NCBI GenBank assembly: GCA_937926205.1
Contig: CALEYL010000036.1
Span: 124,001-188,000 of the forward strand
Direction: 5' to 3'
Length of the DNA: 64,000 bases
Origin: an uncultured Saprospiraceae bacterium
GTDB lineage: Bacteria > Bacteroidota > Bacteroidia > Chitinophagales > Saprospiraceae
The notes below the pieces were generated by a model. The model was not told where the DNA came from and ran no database searches. It saw only the letters and a list, made by a program, of their open reading frames with translations. This document shows positions 15,443 to 24,596 of this stretch, in pieces. Every line of letters begins with the position of its first letter. Position 1 is the stretch's first letter. A program made the position numbers and the translations under genes.

Positions 15443-18400
15443 ATGAACAGACCGTCAGTTATTTTGCTATTATTTCTGTTCCCTTTTGTTGGCTTTGCAC
15501 AGAAGGCAAAATTTGAATTTTACAATACAGCAAACGGACTGGAGGGAAACAACACCACTTCGGTTACCCAGGATGATCAGGGGTTTGTCTGGTTTGTGAA
15601 TGAAGGTAGAATTCATCGTTATGATGGGTACAATTTTTTAGTTTATCCATCGCCGCCCGGATTGCCGGATGCTCCGGCATTGCTGGGCCTGGCCTCCTGG
15701 CAAGATTCACTGCTTTTTGTATGGAGTGAGCATTTATCATTCCTGTTCAATCCGAAATCAGGTCAATGGCAATCCATAAACCGGAAAGACGATAAAACCC
15801 AAAGCAGCGATATTAATTACTGGCAACGCCTGGGTCAGAATAGTATTCTGATAAACAGCGTAAAAAAAGGTTACAAAGAGGCCACCATCTGGCATTTTCA
15901 AAACGGACAATTAGAACCCGTCCATTTTTCAAACCGCAGAGCCAAACTCATTGAGACCTTCTACTGGTGTGACATTGACGATTCCGGAATAACTTATTTA
16001 GCTTACCGGGATACGCTGTTCCAACTGGATAAGTCCGGAAAAACCCTGGTGTCAACCCCATTGGACAACATTTGCAGGGACTGTTATAACCTGTGCTTTC
16101 AATTTGGGCCCAACAAGGAGTTGATTCTTCTGGCCAATTGGCGTTTTTATAGATTAGACCGGGAACAAAACAAATTTTTTCCGCACCCGGCCAACCGCTT
16201 TTTGCAGGCCCGGCGAAATCATTTACACCGGTTTATTTTGGAAAAAGATGGCAGTATCTGGGCTTGTGGGCAGGACAGGAACCTGATCTATTACGATGCT
16301 GAAGAGGATACCCTTTATAATTACCATGATGAATTAAAAGTGCTATTGCCCAATCCAAACGATTTCAAAGGGCTTTTTCAGGACAAAACCGGTGTGATTT
16401 GGATAGATACCCGGTTGGGTTTATTGAAAGTCAGACCGCAGACCTACCCATTCGACAATTATTTTAACGGGATCAATCAATTCAATGCCTATTATAGCTT
16501 TCGGGGATTTTCAGAGGATAAGCGGGGCATGATATATGGCGTCTTCTACGATGGAATTGCGAGTTTCGATCCTGCAAAAAAACAACCGCAACGACTGCAT
16601 CCGTTTAAAAATGCCCTGAACCTGTTCGACCTGTACGCAGAAGGTGATCAATTATGGGTGAATGGCGGACAGCTGTTCGACCCCAAAACAGGCACTTTGA
16701 AGAATTTTCCAAGCTTGTTTTTTAAAATGGTTGTAGGTGACAACGGATTTTTTGCAAAAGAAGAAAACGGGACGCTTTGGTGGGCAACGCACTATTTTTT
16801 GTATTACCTCGACAGATCTGATGGTAGCCTTCAATGGAAAAAGGAGCTGGAATTGCCGGAAAAGATTTTTAATAAAACAGAAGCCCTGCACGCAGGCAGG
16901 AAAAGTGAAAAGTTATGGATCAGCTTTAAAGGAAAGTTGTTGCAGTACGATCCAAAAACAAAAGTACAGCGCTGGTTTGACCCTAAGGATTGGAGCCTGC
17001 CGGTTTCCCGCATTCCGGTCGTTGAGGAAGACCGGGATGGAAAGCTTTGGCTTGGTACCGATGCCGGATTGGTTCATGCAGATCCTGTCGCCAATACAGC
17101 TAAACGTTATACGATAAATGAGGGCCTTCCCAATAATTTTATTTGTGGTTTGTTGTCAGAGGGCGATACCTGCCTTTGGCTGAGTACCAATCACGGATTG
17201 TCCCGATTTCATATCCCGACCAGTACTTTTATCAATTTTTTTGAAGAAGACGGGCTTACTTCCAACGAATTTAACCGGATGTCGTTTTACAAAGCCCGCA
17301 ACGGCCGGATGTTTTTTGGTGGCATGCGGGGGGTGAATGCCTTTTTCCCGGATGCCGTCATGAGGGCTTTCATCAATAAGGAAAAGGCCGCACAAATGGT
17401 GTTTACCGCTTTTGAATACACGGATGAAAGGCGGGATACCATTATACGCGAGACAAAATTTCCGGTAAACCCCGAACTCAAACTCCACTACTGGGATTGG
17501 TCCTATACATTTGAATATGCGCTGACAGACTTTAACAATACTCAGGAGGTATTCTACAGTTGGAAAATGGAAGGCTATAAAGACAGTTGGTCGGCGCCAT
17601 CCAAGTTCAATTTTACCCGTTTCAACAGCCTTCCTGCCGGCGATTATGTGTTCCGGGTAAAAGCCAGAGATGGACAGGGGAGATTGAGCCCGAATGAACT
17701 GGCTGTGAAAGTGATTGTGCTCCCGCCCTGGTGGGCTACCTGGTGGGCCTACCTTACCTATTTTATGCTGCTTTCCGGTCTTGCTTATGTGATTTATTCT
17801 TTTTTGAAAAAACGCCTCCTGCTCCAGAATCAATTGAAGCTGGAACACGAAGAAAGCGCCAGACTGAAGGAATTGGACCGTTTCAAAAGCAGGCTCTATA
17901 CCAACCTTACCCATGAATTCCGAACGCCTTTAACCGTTATCCTGGGCATGGTTGGCCAACTGAAAGCCGAGCCCGGGAAATACCTCGAAGAAGGCACCCG
18001 CTTGATAGAAGCCAACGGTAAAAGCCTCTTAAGGCTAATCAACCAGCTCCTTGACCTGTCGAAGCTTGAAAATAAATCCTTTCAACTCAATTTGCAGCAA
18101 AGCGACATTGTCCCCTATCTGCGCTATGTAACTGAATCGTTCCAGACTTATGCCAACAGCCGCAACCTGTCTCTTCGGTTTTTTAGCACATTAGAGTCAC
18201 TGGTGATAGACTTTGACCCCGAGCAAATCCAACAGGTACTCGCCAACCTGATTTCCAACGCAGTAAAATTTACGCCTTCAGGAGGTGCACTCACCATCAG
18301 ACTGTCGCAGCAGCAGGATCGGTTGCTGATCTCCCTAAAGGATACCGGCATTGGCATTTCAGAAAAGAACCTGCCTCATATTTTTGACCGCTTTTATCAG

Positions 18401-19444
18401 GTAGACGGCTCCCATACCCGTGCAGGCGAAGGTACCGGCATCGGGTTGGCCCATTCTCAGGAACTGGTGAAAATCATGGGTGGAGAAATCAGCGTGATCA
18501 GCGAAATTGGAAAAGGCTCAACCTTTACGGTCCGGCTACCTATAACAAACAATGCAGTGATGGCAGACGTATCGCCACAAGATCAAACGGAGCCATTCTC
18601 AAATCCGGAATATTTAGAATCTAAGTCTGAAAAGCAAGTCGCTGTCGATTCGTCAGTACCAGATGTTCCAGCAAACCTCCCCCAGTTGTTGATCATCGAA
18701 GACAACCCGGATGTAGTGGTTTATCTCAAAACCTGCCTGGAAAGTCTTTACCAACTCGATGTAGCTTACAACGGAAAAATCGGGATTGAAAAAGCCCTCG
18801 AAAGCATTCCCGACCTCATCATCAGCGACGTTATGATGCCCGAAAAAGACGGCTATCAGGTGTGCGACACCCTCAAAAACGACGATAGAACAAGCCATAT
18901 TCCCATTGTCCTGCTGACGGCAAAAGCTGATACCGCTTCCAGAATCAAAGGGCTGCGCCGTGGCGCTGATGCTTACTTGTCCAAACCTTTTGATAAAGAG
19001 GAATTGCTGGTTCGGCTGGAAAAACTTGTGGAACGCCAAAAACGAATGGTAGCCCATTTTTCCAAAAACCTGCTCAGTGAAATGACTACTGGCGAGGATG
19101 AAATCAAGCAGGAAGAGTCCATTCAGGTGGAAGATGCTTTTATGCAGCGTATCCGGCAAATAATAGAAGACAACTACGCCAATGAAGATTTTTCCCTGCC
19201 ACAGCTTTGTCAAAAAATTGGCATGAGCCGCTCTCAGTTGTTCCGAAAAATGCAGGCCCTAATCGACATCTCGCCTTCTGATTTTATCCGCTCCTACCGC
19301 CTGAGCAAAGCCAGGATACTGCTGGAAACTACCGACCTGAATGTGTCGGAAGCTGCCTGGCAGGTCGGGTTTAAAGACCCCGGCCATTTCTCGAAATTGT
19401 TTCAGGAAGAATTTGGGTTCTTACCAAGCGCAACCAGTAAGTAA
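15443..19444 (+). CDS. Hybrid two-component system regulator (HTCS)
   Basis: This 1333-residue one-protein two-component system has a signal peptide (to about residue 19), then a periplasmic sensor of two-component-regulator propeller repeats (about 25-660) and a Y_Y_Y domain (about 690-760). A TM helix (about 768-790) leads to HisKA with NLTHEFRTPLT (His824), an HATPase with NLISNAVKFTPSGG, DTGIGIS and GEGTGIGLAHS, a receiver with IISDVMMPEKDG (Asp1129), and a C-terminal AraC-type helix-turn-helix (about 1235-1333). All catalytic residues are intact. HTCS proteins bind an oligosaccharide outside and activate polysaccharide-use genes. The upstream GH13 genes point to an alpha-glucan signal. 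Direct-repeat elements before two genes downstream are candidate binding sites. Confidence 0.95.
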   Translation: MNRPSVILLLFLFPFVGFAQKAKFEFYNTANGLEGNNTTSVTQDDQGFVWFVNEGRIHRYDGYNFLVYPSPPGLPDAPALLGLASWQDSLLFVWSEHLSFLFNPKSGQWQSINRKDDKTQSSDINYWQRLGQNSILINSVKKGYKEATIWHFQNGQLEPVHFSNRRAKLIETFYWCDIDDSGITYLAYRDTLFQLDKSGKTLVSTPLDNICRDCYNLCFQFGPNKELILLANWRFYRLDREQNKFFPHPANRFLQARRNHLHRFILEKDGSIWACGQDRNLIYYDAEEDTLYNYHDELKVLLPNPNDFKGLFQDKTGVIWIDTRLGLLKVRPQTYPFDNYFNGINQFNAYYSFRGFSEDKRGMIYGVFYDGIASFDPAKKQPQRLHPFKNALNLFDLYAEGDQLWVNGGQLFDPKTGTLKNFPSLFFKMVVGDNGFFAKEENGTLWWATHYFLYYLDRSDGSLQWKKELELPEKIFNKTEALHAGRKSEKLWISFKGKLLQYDPKTKVQRWFDPKDWSLPVSRIPVVEEDRDGKLWLGTDAGLVHADPVANTAKRYTINEGLPNNFICGLLSEGDTCLWLSTNHGLSRFHIPTSTFINFFEEDGLTSNEFNRMSFYKARNGRMFFGGMRGVNAFFPDAVMRAFINKEKAAQMVFTAFEYTDERRDTIIRETKFPVNPELKLHYWDWSYTFEYALTDFNNTQEVFYSWKMEGYKDSWSAPSKFNFTRFNSLPAGDYVFRVKARDGQGRLSPNELAVKVIVLPPWWATWWAYLTYFMLLSGLAYVIYSFLKKRLLLQNQLKLEHEESARLKELDRFKSRLYTNLTHEFRTPLTVILGMVGQLKAEPGKYLEEGTRLIEANGKSLLRLINQLLDLSKLENKSFQLNLQQSDIVPYLRYVTESFQTYANSRNLSLRFFSTLESLVIDFDPEQIQQVLANLISNAVKFTPSGGALTIRLSQQQDRLLISLKDTGIGISEKNLPHIFDRFYQVDGSHTRAGEGTGIGLAHSQELVKIMGGEISVISEIGKGSTFTVRLPITNNAVMADVSPQDQTEPFSNPEYLESKSEKQVAVDSSVPDVPANLPQLLIIEDNPDVVVYLKTCLESLYQLDVAYNGKIGIEKALESIPDLIISDVMMPEKDGYQVCDTLKNDDRTSHIPIVLLTAKADTASRIKGLRRGADAYLSKPFDKEELLVRLEKLVERQKRMVAHFSKNLLSEMTTGEDEIKQEESIQVEDAFMQRIRQIIEDNYANEDFSLPQLCQKIGMSRSQLFRKMQALIDISPSDFIRSYRLSKARILLETTDLNVSEAAWQVGFKDPGHFSKLFQEEFGFLPSATSK

Positions 19445-19482
19445 TTGATCTTGAGTATTTTATTTCATTGTCTTTTCGCGAA

Positions 19483-19530
19483 ATGCAACGAATTGACCAG
19501 TTTTTTATTTGCCCATGCAACGAATGAACC
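19483..19530 (+). promoter_or_regulatory. Direct-repeat element upstream of the BNR-type protein gene
   Basis: ATGCAACGAATTGACC (19483-19498) and ATGCAACGAATGAACC (19515-19530) are spaced 32 bp start to start, about three helical turns. The same pair occurs at 23927-23973. It lies 104 bp before the next ATG and directly behind the gene for an AraC-type HTCS, a family that often binds paired direct repeats. Confidence 0.6.
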
Positions 19531-19634
19531 GATACATGGGACGTAGAGACAAGGTCATCTTTACGGATTCAGTACAACTTTGTTCCGGTACTGAAATTGC
19601 AAGCAATCATTTATTAATTAATATGCGTTAGATT

Positions 19635-22600
19635 ATGAAACAAATAATCCACCGATCCAACTGGTCGAACATAGGCCTTGTTGTTTTATTCTGTTTGTTC
19701 AATACCTTTTACATCCAGGCTCAGGAGCCGGATGAATGGAAAGACGACCCCGGCGCCCGGCAATGCGAGCGACTTCATCACCAATCAGCGGGCAGGTGGT
19801 CCGATAATTACACGCCGGCTCATCCCTTGCGTTATGCGAAGGATAAACATGCCCTTCAGCACAATGTACTCGGTACCCAACCGGAAAAAAACAAGAATTA
19901 CTGGATGCCTCTTGGCCCTTTTGGAATGAACCTTTCCTTGGATGTAACCCTGGGGGTAGTCAGTGGCCGGGTAACAGATATTGCTTTTGTAGCATCTACG
20001 GGAAGGGTCTATGCCGCTACGGCCAATGGCGGGCTGTGGTATTCAGACGACAATGGAGATAGCTGGCGCCATTTCAAAAACTACCTTAACAATACGATCG
20101 AGATTAGTAAAGAATTACCAAACAGCGATGTCATGTCGTGTGGGGCCATCGCTGTCAGCCCGGACGGGAATAAATTGTTTGTCGGCACTGGTGAAGGCAG
20201 CAGATATGCCGCAGATTGCCAGCTACCCTACGAAGGATATAGTTATGAAGGCATTGGGTTGGTCGTTTCCTTCAACAAAGGCCAGAGTTGGCAGCGGGAA
20301 CCCAGTTATCCTGATCTGACAGGCCATGCTTTTTTTAGCTTGGCCATGGATCCTGCCAATCCCGAGCTTATTGTAGGCGCAACAACCAATGGCGTTTACC
20401 TGCGCGTACCGGACGCCAGTTCGCCAACAAAATACAGTTGGCAAAGGCAAAGCATGGGACCGGAAAACAACTCCGTTTCAAGTGTCGTAGTGACAAGAAG
20501 CGGCACCAGAACGACTTTTTTTGCGGCTCGTTTTGGGGGAAAGGTTTACCAATCCGGCGATGGGCGCACGTGGCAAGAACTGGGAACACAATTTCCGGTC
20601 AAAAATGCTGCCAACAATACAGTAGGGCGGATCGGTCTGGCAGTACAGCCCAATAACCCCAATACTGTTTATGCCCTGATTACCTGCGCTGATAAAGACG
20701 ACGGAAGTCCTGGATTATTTGGCATTTATCGTTGTGACAGTGGAGCAAACTGGATCCAGTTAAAAGGTAAAAGCAACCTTTTCAACATCATGGGTCCTTC
20801 GGGTAGCTGGCAAATGGCATTTGCAGTACACCCGACCAACATCAACCGCTTATACGCAGGCGGGGTCTATTTTTCCACCTATGATGTCACACAAACCGGG
20901 AATACGCTGACTGTTGAGGAAACACAAGTTCAAGGTAGTTCGAACTATGCTGATATGGTTCACCCGGATCATCACGTATTAAAATTTCAACCAGCGATCA
21001 ACAATAGTTCACCTACCCCTTTGCGGTTGTGGCTTGGCAATGACGGGGGCATTTATACTTCATCAAACTTTAACGATAAGAAACCGCTTTTCTATCCCAA
21101 AAATGCTGGACTACCCACCTTTTTGCTGGAAAATTTCGGGCAGCATCCTACCGAAGACGCGGTCATCTATTCGGGGACACAGGACAATGATGGCTTAAAA
21201 TATAGTGGCGACCCAATCTGGGAACCTGCTGCCCTTGGAGATTGTGGAAGTTTTGTTCTGGATTGGAATAAGCCCGATTCCAATTTCATGTACACGGCAT
21301 TTGGCAATATTTTACGCTATTCTAAGAATGGTGGTAAAACCTGGGGTGGAAAAGAGGCATTAAAGGGCAATGCATTTGTGATTGCGTATGGCCCGAATCC
21401 TGCTACGCTGGCCTATGCTCCATTGACAGGAACCCCATACAAAAGCAATCCTGTATCGTACTCACAAAGGGTAGCCTACGGCGCCAATAAAGTTTACGTC
21501 AGTAATCAATGGGACAAAATAGACTGGGAAGTGGCCGCCGGAATGGCCGACACCCTGATCGGCGACCGCATCAAAGCCCTTGTTTTTGCCAGCTATAATA
21601 AGATATACGCCGGCGCCATGAACGGACAGGTTTACCGTCTTACGGAAGATACACAACATAAATGGACTAAGGAACGCCTCGATTTACTGGGTGTGCCGGA
21701 AAACAACGGCGGTCTGCCTGCCGATCACCGTGTCCCCATTACCAGCATCGTCGTCGATCCGAATGATGCTACCGGCCAGTCCATTTACATCACGCTGGGT
21801 GGTATGGGCGACTACCGCCGGGTCTGGCATTTCGATGGGAAGACCAACAAATGGTCGCAACGCAGCGGGCCCAATCCTGTGAGCTGGACTAAAGATGCCA
21901 CACGTCTTTTTCCTTCAATGACCAGCAACCATCCGGTAAGTATGGCTAATTTCAAAGATCAGATGTGGATGTCTTTTGTAGAAAAAGGCTCAGGCAATAT
22001 CTATGTAGCCGGCTCAGAGGATGGCAATTGGCCTGCACAACCCACACGCATCATTAAAGATGAGCCCGATCATTGGTGGACAACCGACTATCCGGTTAAC
22101 CTTTCGGCTTTTGTCAACGGCAATGGACATGAGCAATTGGCACTGGCTATTGTAGGGAAAGACAACAATATCTATGTCGCTGTTTCTCCCAACGGAACAA
22201 GCTGGCAGGCTCCACCTCTCGTGCCCGGGTTTACTTCCAACCATGGCGTGAGTATGGCCTTTTATAAAGGTAAACTCTATATGGCTTATGTGGGGCTGGT
22301 GGATAAACAAATTTACCTGACTTCAACAACTGATGTGATTACCTGGTCTTCTCCAATGGCTATCAAAGCCCCCGGACTTCACCTCGTTGATGATGCGGTC
22401 AATTTGGCTGTTTTTGAAGACAAATTATTTCTGGCCTGGAACCTTGGCGGAGTGGCCTATACCACAGCGTCGATGGATGGTATAAACTGGCAGCCAACAG
22501 GGGTCGGTATTGTAGCGAATAAGAACTTTCCTGTCAGCCTGATTCAACACGATGGTTTGTTGTATGCTTTTTATAATGGCAATAACATCACCGCTACGGT

Positions 22601-23750
22601 TTCAGCAGATGGTTCTTTTTGGCCGGACAAAGGCAATATGGAGGTTTTGGTGAAATCCGAATACCGTTCCTCACTCCAGACGACCCCGCATGTGTTCAGA
22701 AATGCCATGTACCTGGGGTATGTTAATGCTGCCGACCAGGGGATTTATCTCGGCGTGCCACGGAAAGAAATTTCACCAAGTTTGCCCAATGTGCAGCACA
22801 ATACGCTCGTGGTTGATCCCCAAAACCCCAATTCACTCTACGCAGGAAGCGATGTCGGCATTTACTATTCGACGGATGCAGGAAAAACCTGGATGCCTTA
22901 TTCCAATGGACTCCCCGGGGTTCCGGTCAATTATTTACAAATATGGCCGCCTGCTGGTCCGAATGGTAAAACGATTGATCGGGTGCCAGACAACAAGCAT
23001 TTTTTAAGGGCTTCTACTTATGGCAGAGGGATGTTTGAGCGGGTACTCGACAACAGTTTTGACAACAGCAGCTCGAAACTCTACCTCCGGAAAAACGCGA
23101 TGGACAGAGGTTTTTATGATGTACCTCCGGGAAAAAGTGTCAATAATTCACCGGACGTGAAAATCTGTTACCCAAATGGCAAAGGAGAATATCCTTTTGA
23201 CACCAAAGCTAATTTTTATCAATTTTCAGAAATACCAGACGGGATGCAATTTGACCGCGCGGATGTGAATGAGGCTGATTTAGCGGCATCGGCCGGCCAG
23301 AAAATATGCAAGGATGGCATCATTCAACGGGTTTATCAAACGATACCAGGCTCGAAAGATAAATTCAGGATGTATGCGCAAATCCAAAACCACGGAATTG
23401 TTTGGCCTGGTAAAATGAAGCTTTATGTCCTGGCGTCTACGACAGCCGGCCAGTTACCCGATCTGCCTGCCGGAAGTTTAAAATCATGGACTCCCGGTAC
23501 GGCAAAAGGGGCCTGGAAACTGATAAAAGCCGTATCCACTTCTGATGATCCCACTTACAACGGCAGTAATTGGGAGCAAGGCGTTCCTTACATCTTTGGC
23601 TGGGAAATGGCTAAACAAGATTTGCCGCTTGGCGCAAACAACAGCTTCCTGTTTATCATAGAAAGCGATGATGTCCCCTTTAAGGATGCAGAGGTGAATA
23701 TTGATGCGCTTTGCCGGAAAAACAGGCTGGTAGCCTTGAAGCAATTTTAA
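19635..23750 (+). CDS. Large exported BNR/VPS10-like repeat protein
   Basis: The 1371-residue protein has a signal peptide (ends near YIQAQ, residue 30) and no cytoplasmic features. It has several beta-propeller segments of sialidase/VPS10 type, recognised by Asp-box-like turns such as YSDDNGDSWRHF, QSGDGRTWQEL, YSKNGGKTWGG and YSTDAGKTWMPY. Between about residues 755 and 1030 a second propeller of different type has repeated SWQAPPLVPGFTSNHGVSMA-like blades. A C-terminal beta region (about 1130-1371) shows no typical T9SS sorting motif. It is probably a surface or extracellular binding protein. An enzymatic function is not supported, because sialidase active-site residues were not recognised. 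Confidence 0.8.
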   Translation: MKQIIHRSNWSNIGLVVLFCLFNTFYIQAQEPDEWKDDPGARQCERLHHQSAGRWSDNYTPAHPLRYAKDKHALQHNVLGTQPEKNKNYWMPLGPFGMNLSLDVTLGVVSGRVTDIAFVASTGRVYAATANGGLWYSDDNGDSWRHFKNYLNNTIEISKELPNSDVMSCGAIAVSPDGNKLFVGTGEGSRYAADCQLPYEGYSYEGIGLVVSFNKGQSWQREPSYPDLTGHAFFSLAMDPANPELIVGATTNGVYLRVPDASSPTKYSWQRQSMGPENNSVSSVVVTRSGTRTTFFAARFGGKVYQSGDGRTWQELGTQFPVKNAANNTVGRIGLAVQPNNPNTVYALITCADKDDGSPGLFGIYRCDSGANWIQLKGKSNLFNIMGPSGSWQMAFAVHPTNINRLYAGGVYFSTYDVTQTGNTLTVEETQVQGSSNYADMVHPDHHVLKFQPAINNSSPTPLRLWLGNDGGIYTSSNFNDKKPLFYPKNAGLPTFLLENFGQHPTEDAVIYSGTQDNDGLKYSGDPIWEPAALGDCGSFVLDWNKPDSNFMYTAFGNILRYSKNGGKTWGGKEALKGNAFVIAYGPNPATLAYAPLTGTPYKSNPVSYSQRVAYGANKVYVSNQWDKIDWEVAAGMADTLIGDRIKALVFASYNKIYAGAMNGQVYRLTEDTQHKWTKERLDLLGVPENNGGLPADHRVPITSIVVDPNDATGQSIYITLGGMGDYRRVWHFDGKTNKWSQRSGPNPVSWTKDATRLFPSMTSNHPVSMANFKDQMWMSFVEKGSGNIYVAGSEDGNWPAQPTRIIKDEPDHWWTTDYPVNLSAFVNGNGHEQLALAIVGKDNNIYVAVSPNGTSWQAPPLVPGFTSNHGVSMAFYKGKLYMAYVGLVDKQIYLTSTTDVITWSSPMAIKAPGLHLVDDAVNLAVFEDKLFLAWNLGGVAYTTASMDGINWQPTGVGIVANKNFPVSLIQHDGLLYAFYNGNNITATVSADGSFWPDKGNMEVLVKSEYRSSLQTTPHVFRNAMYLGYVNAADQGIYLGVPRKEISPSLPNVQHNTLVVDPQNPNSLYAGSDVGIYYSTDAGKTWMPYSNGLPGVPVNYLQIWPPAGPNGKTIDRVPDNKHFLRASTYGRGMFERVLDNSFDNSSSKLYLRKNAMDRGFYDVPPGKSVNNSPDVKICYPNGKGEYPFDTKANFYQFSEIPDGMQFDRADVNEADLAASAGQKICKDGIIQRVYQTIPGSKDKFRMYAQIQNHGIVWPGKMKLYVLASTTAGQLPDLPAGSLKSWTPGTAKGAWKLIKAVSTSDDPTYNGSNWEQGVPYIFGWEMAKQDLPLGANNSFLFIIESDDVPFKDAEVNIDALCRKNRLVALKQF

Positions 23751-23926
23751 TTGAAAAAAACAAATTTGGGGCTTTGGGAAAAGGTACTTCAATCCCTGGG
23801 TACTGCTTCCCTGAGCCCCTTATTAATTATACTTCATACTTGTGCCCGCAAGGATGCGTACGAATTCATGATGCAACCAATAATCAATTGATTGTTAAGT
23901 TTTTGTTGTGGGGTTTAATTTTTTTC

Positions 23927-23973
23927 ATGCAACGAATTGACCATTCTTTTTTAGCCCATGCAACGAATGAACC
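23927..23973 (+). promoter_or_regulatory. Direct-repeat element upstream of the T9SS/collagen-like pair
   Basis: ATGCAACGAATTGACC (23927-23942) and ATGCAACGAATGAACC (23958-23973), 31 bp start to start, with near-identical spacer text (TTTTTTAGCCC versus TTTTTTATTTGCCC). It lies 135 bp before the ATG at 24109. See the first copy at 19483. Confidence 0.62.
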
Positions 23974-24108
23974 AGCATTAGAACGCATTTTTCTAACGCC
24001 CTGCCCGGTCATGACGCCACCTTTGTAATATACAGTTACTTGTTTCAAAAGCAATCGAATCCCATCCAGAATGAAAGCTATTTCCTAACAGCATAAAACA
24101 AGGACATC

Positions 24109-24594
24109 ATGCAAAAACAAAAAAGGAAGTTATGCACACTGCTCTTATTGTGCCTTGGCTTTGCTGCCGTACAAGCTCAGGAGGCAGTTGCTGTATCTGG
24201 CGGAGATGCTTCCGGCAGTGGCGGTTCGGTTGCCTACACGGTAGGGCAGGTAGCTTATACTTCAATATCCGGAACAGGTGGCTCGGTAAATCAGGGGGTT
24301 CAGCAACCTTACGAAATCTTTGTGGTTGGGACAGCAGAACCCGAGAGGAACATTACACTGGCTGTTTATCCAAACCCAACCGCCAATCTACTCACGTTGC
24401 AAATCAAGGATTTAGGGAATGAAAAGCTGGATTATCAGCTTTTTGACCTGAATGGCAAACACCTCGAAAGCAAACGCATTACAGGAAGTGAAACGCTCAT
24501 TAGCATGGGCGATTTACCTGCTGCCATGTATTTCGTGCGGGTAACGACAAAAAACAAAACGATTCAAACTTTCAAAGTCAATAAAATTCAATAA
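24109..24594 (+). CDS. Small T9SS type A cargo protein
   Basis: The 161-residue protein has a signal peptide (about 1-24), a short Gly/Ser-rich region with EAVAVSGGDASGSGGSVAYT and VGQVAYTSISGTGGSVNQG, and a complete T9SS type A sorting domain (about residues 82-161). The sorting domain contains LAVYPNPTANLLTLQI, YQLFDLNGKHLESKRI, and ends FVRVTTKNKTIQTFKVNKIQ. The mature part before the domain is only about 60 residues, so it is nearly a bare sorting domain. It lies 2 bp upstream of the collagen-like gene and is surely cotranscribed. The same pairing of a tiny T9SS cargo with a tail-fibre protein is familiar from other Bacteroidota. Function unknown. Confidence 0.85.
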   Translation: MQKQKRKLCTLLLLCLGFAAVQAQEAVAVSGGDASGSGGSVAYTVGQVAYTSISGTGGSVNQGVQQPYEIFVVGTAEPERNITLAVYPNPTANLLTLQIKDLGNEKLDYQLFDLNGKHLESKRITGSETLISMGDLPAAMYFVRVTTKNKTIQTFKVNKIQ

Positions 24595-24596
24595 CT

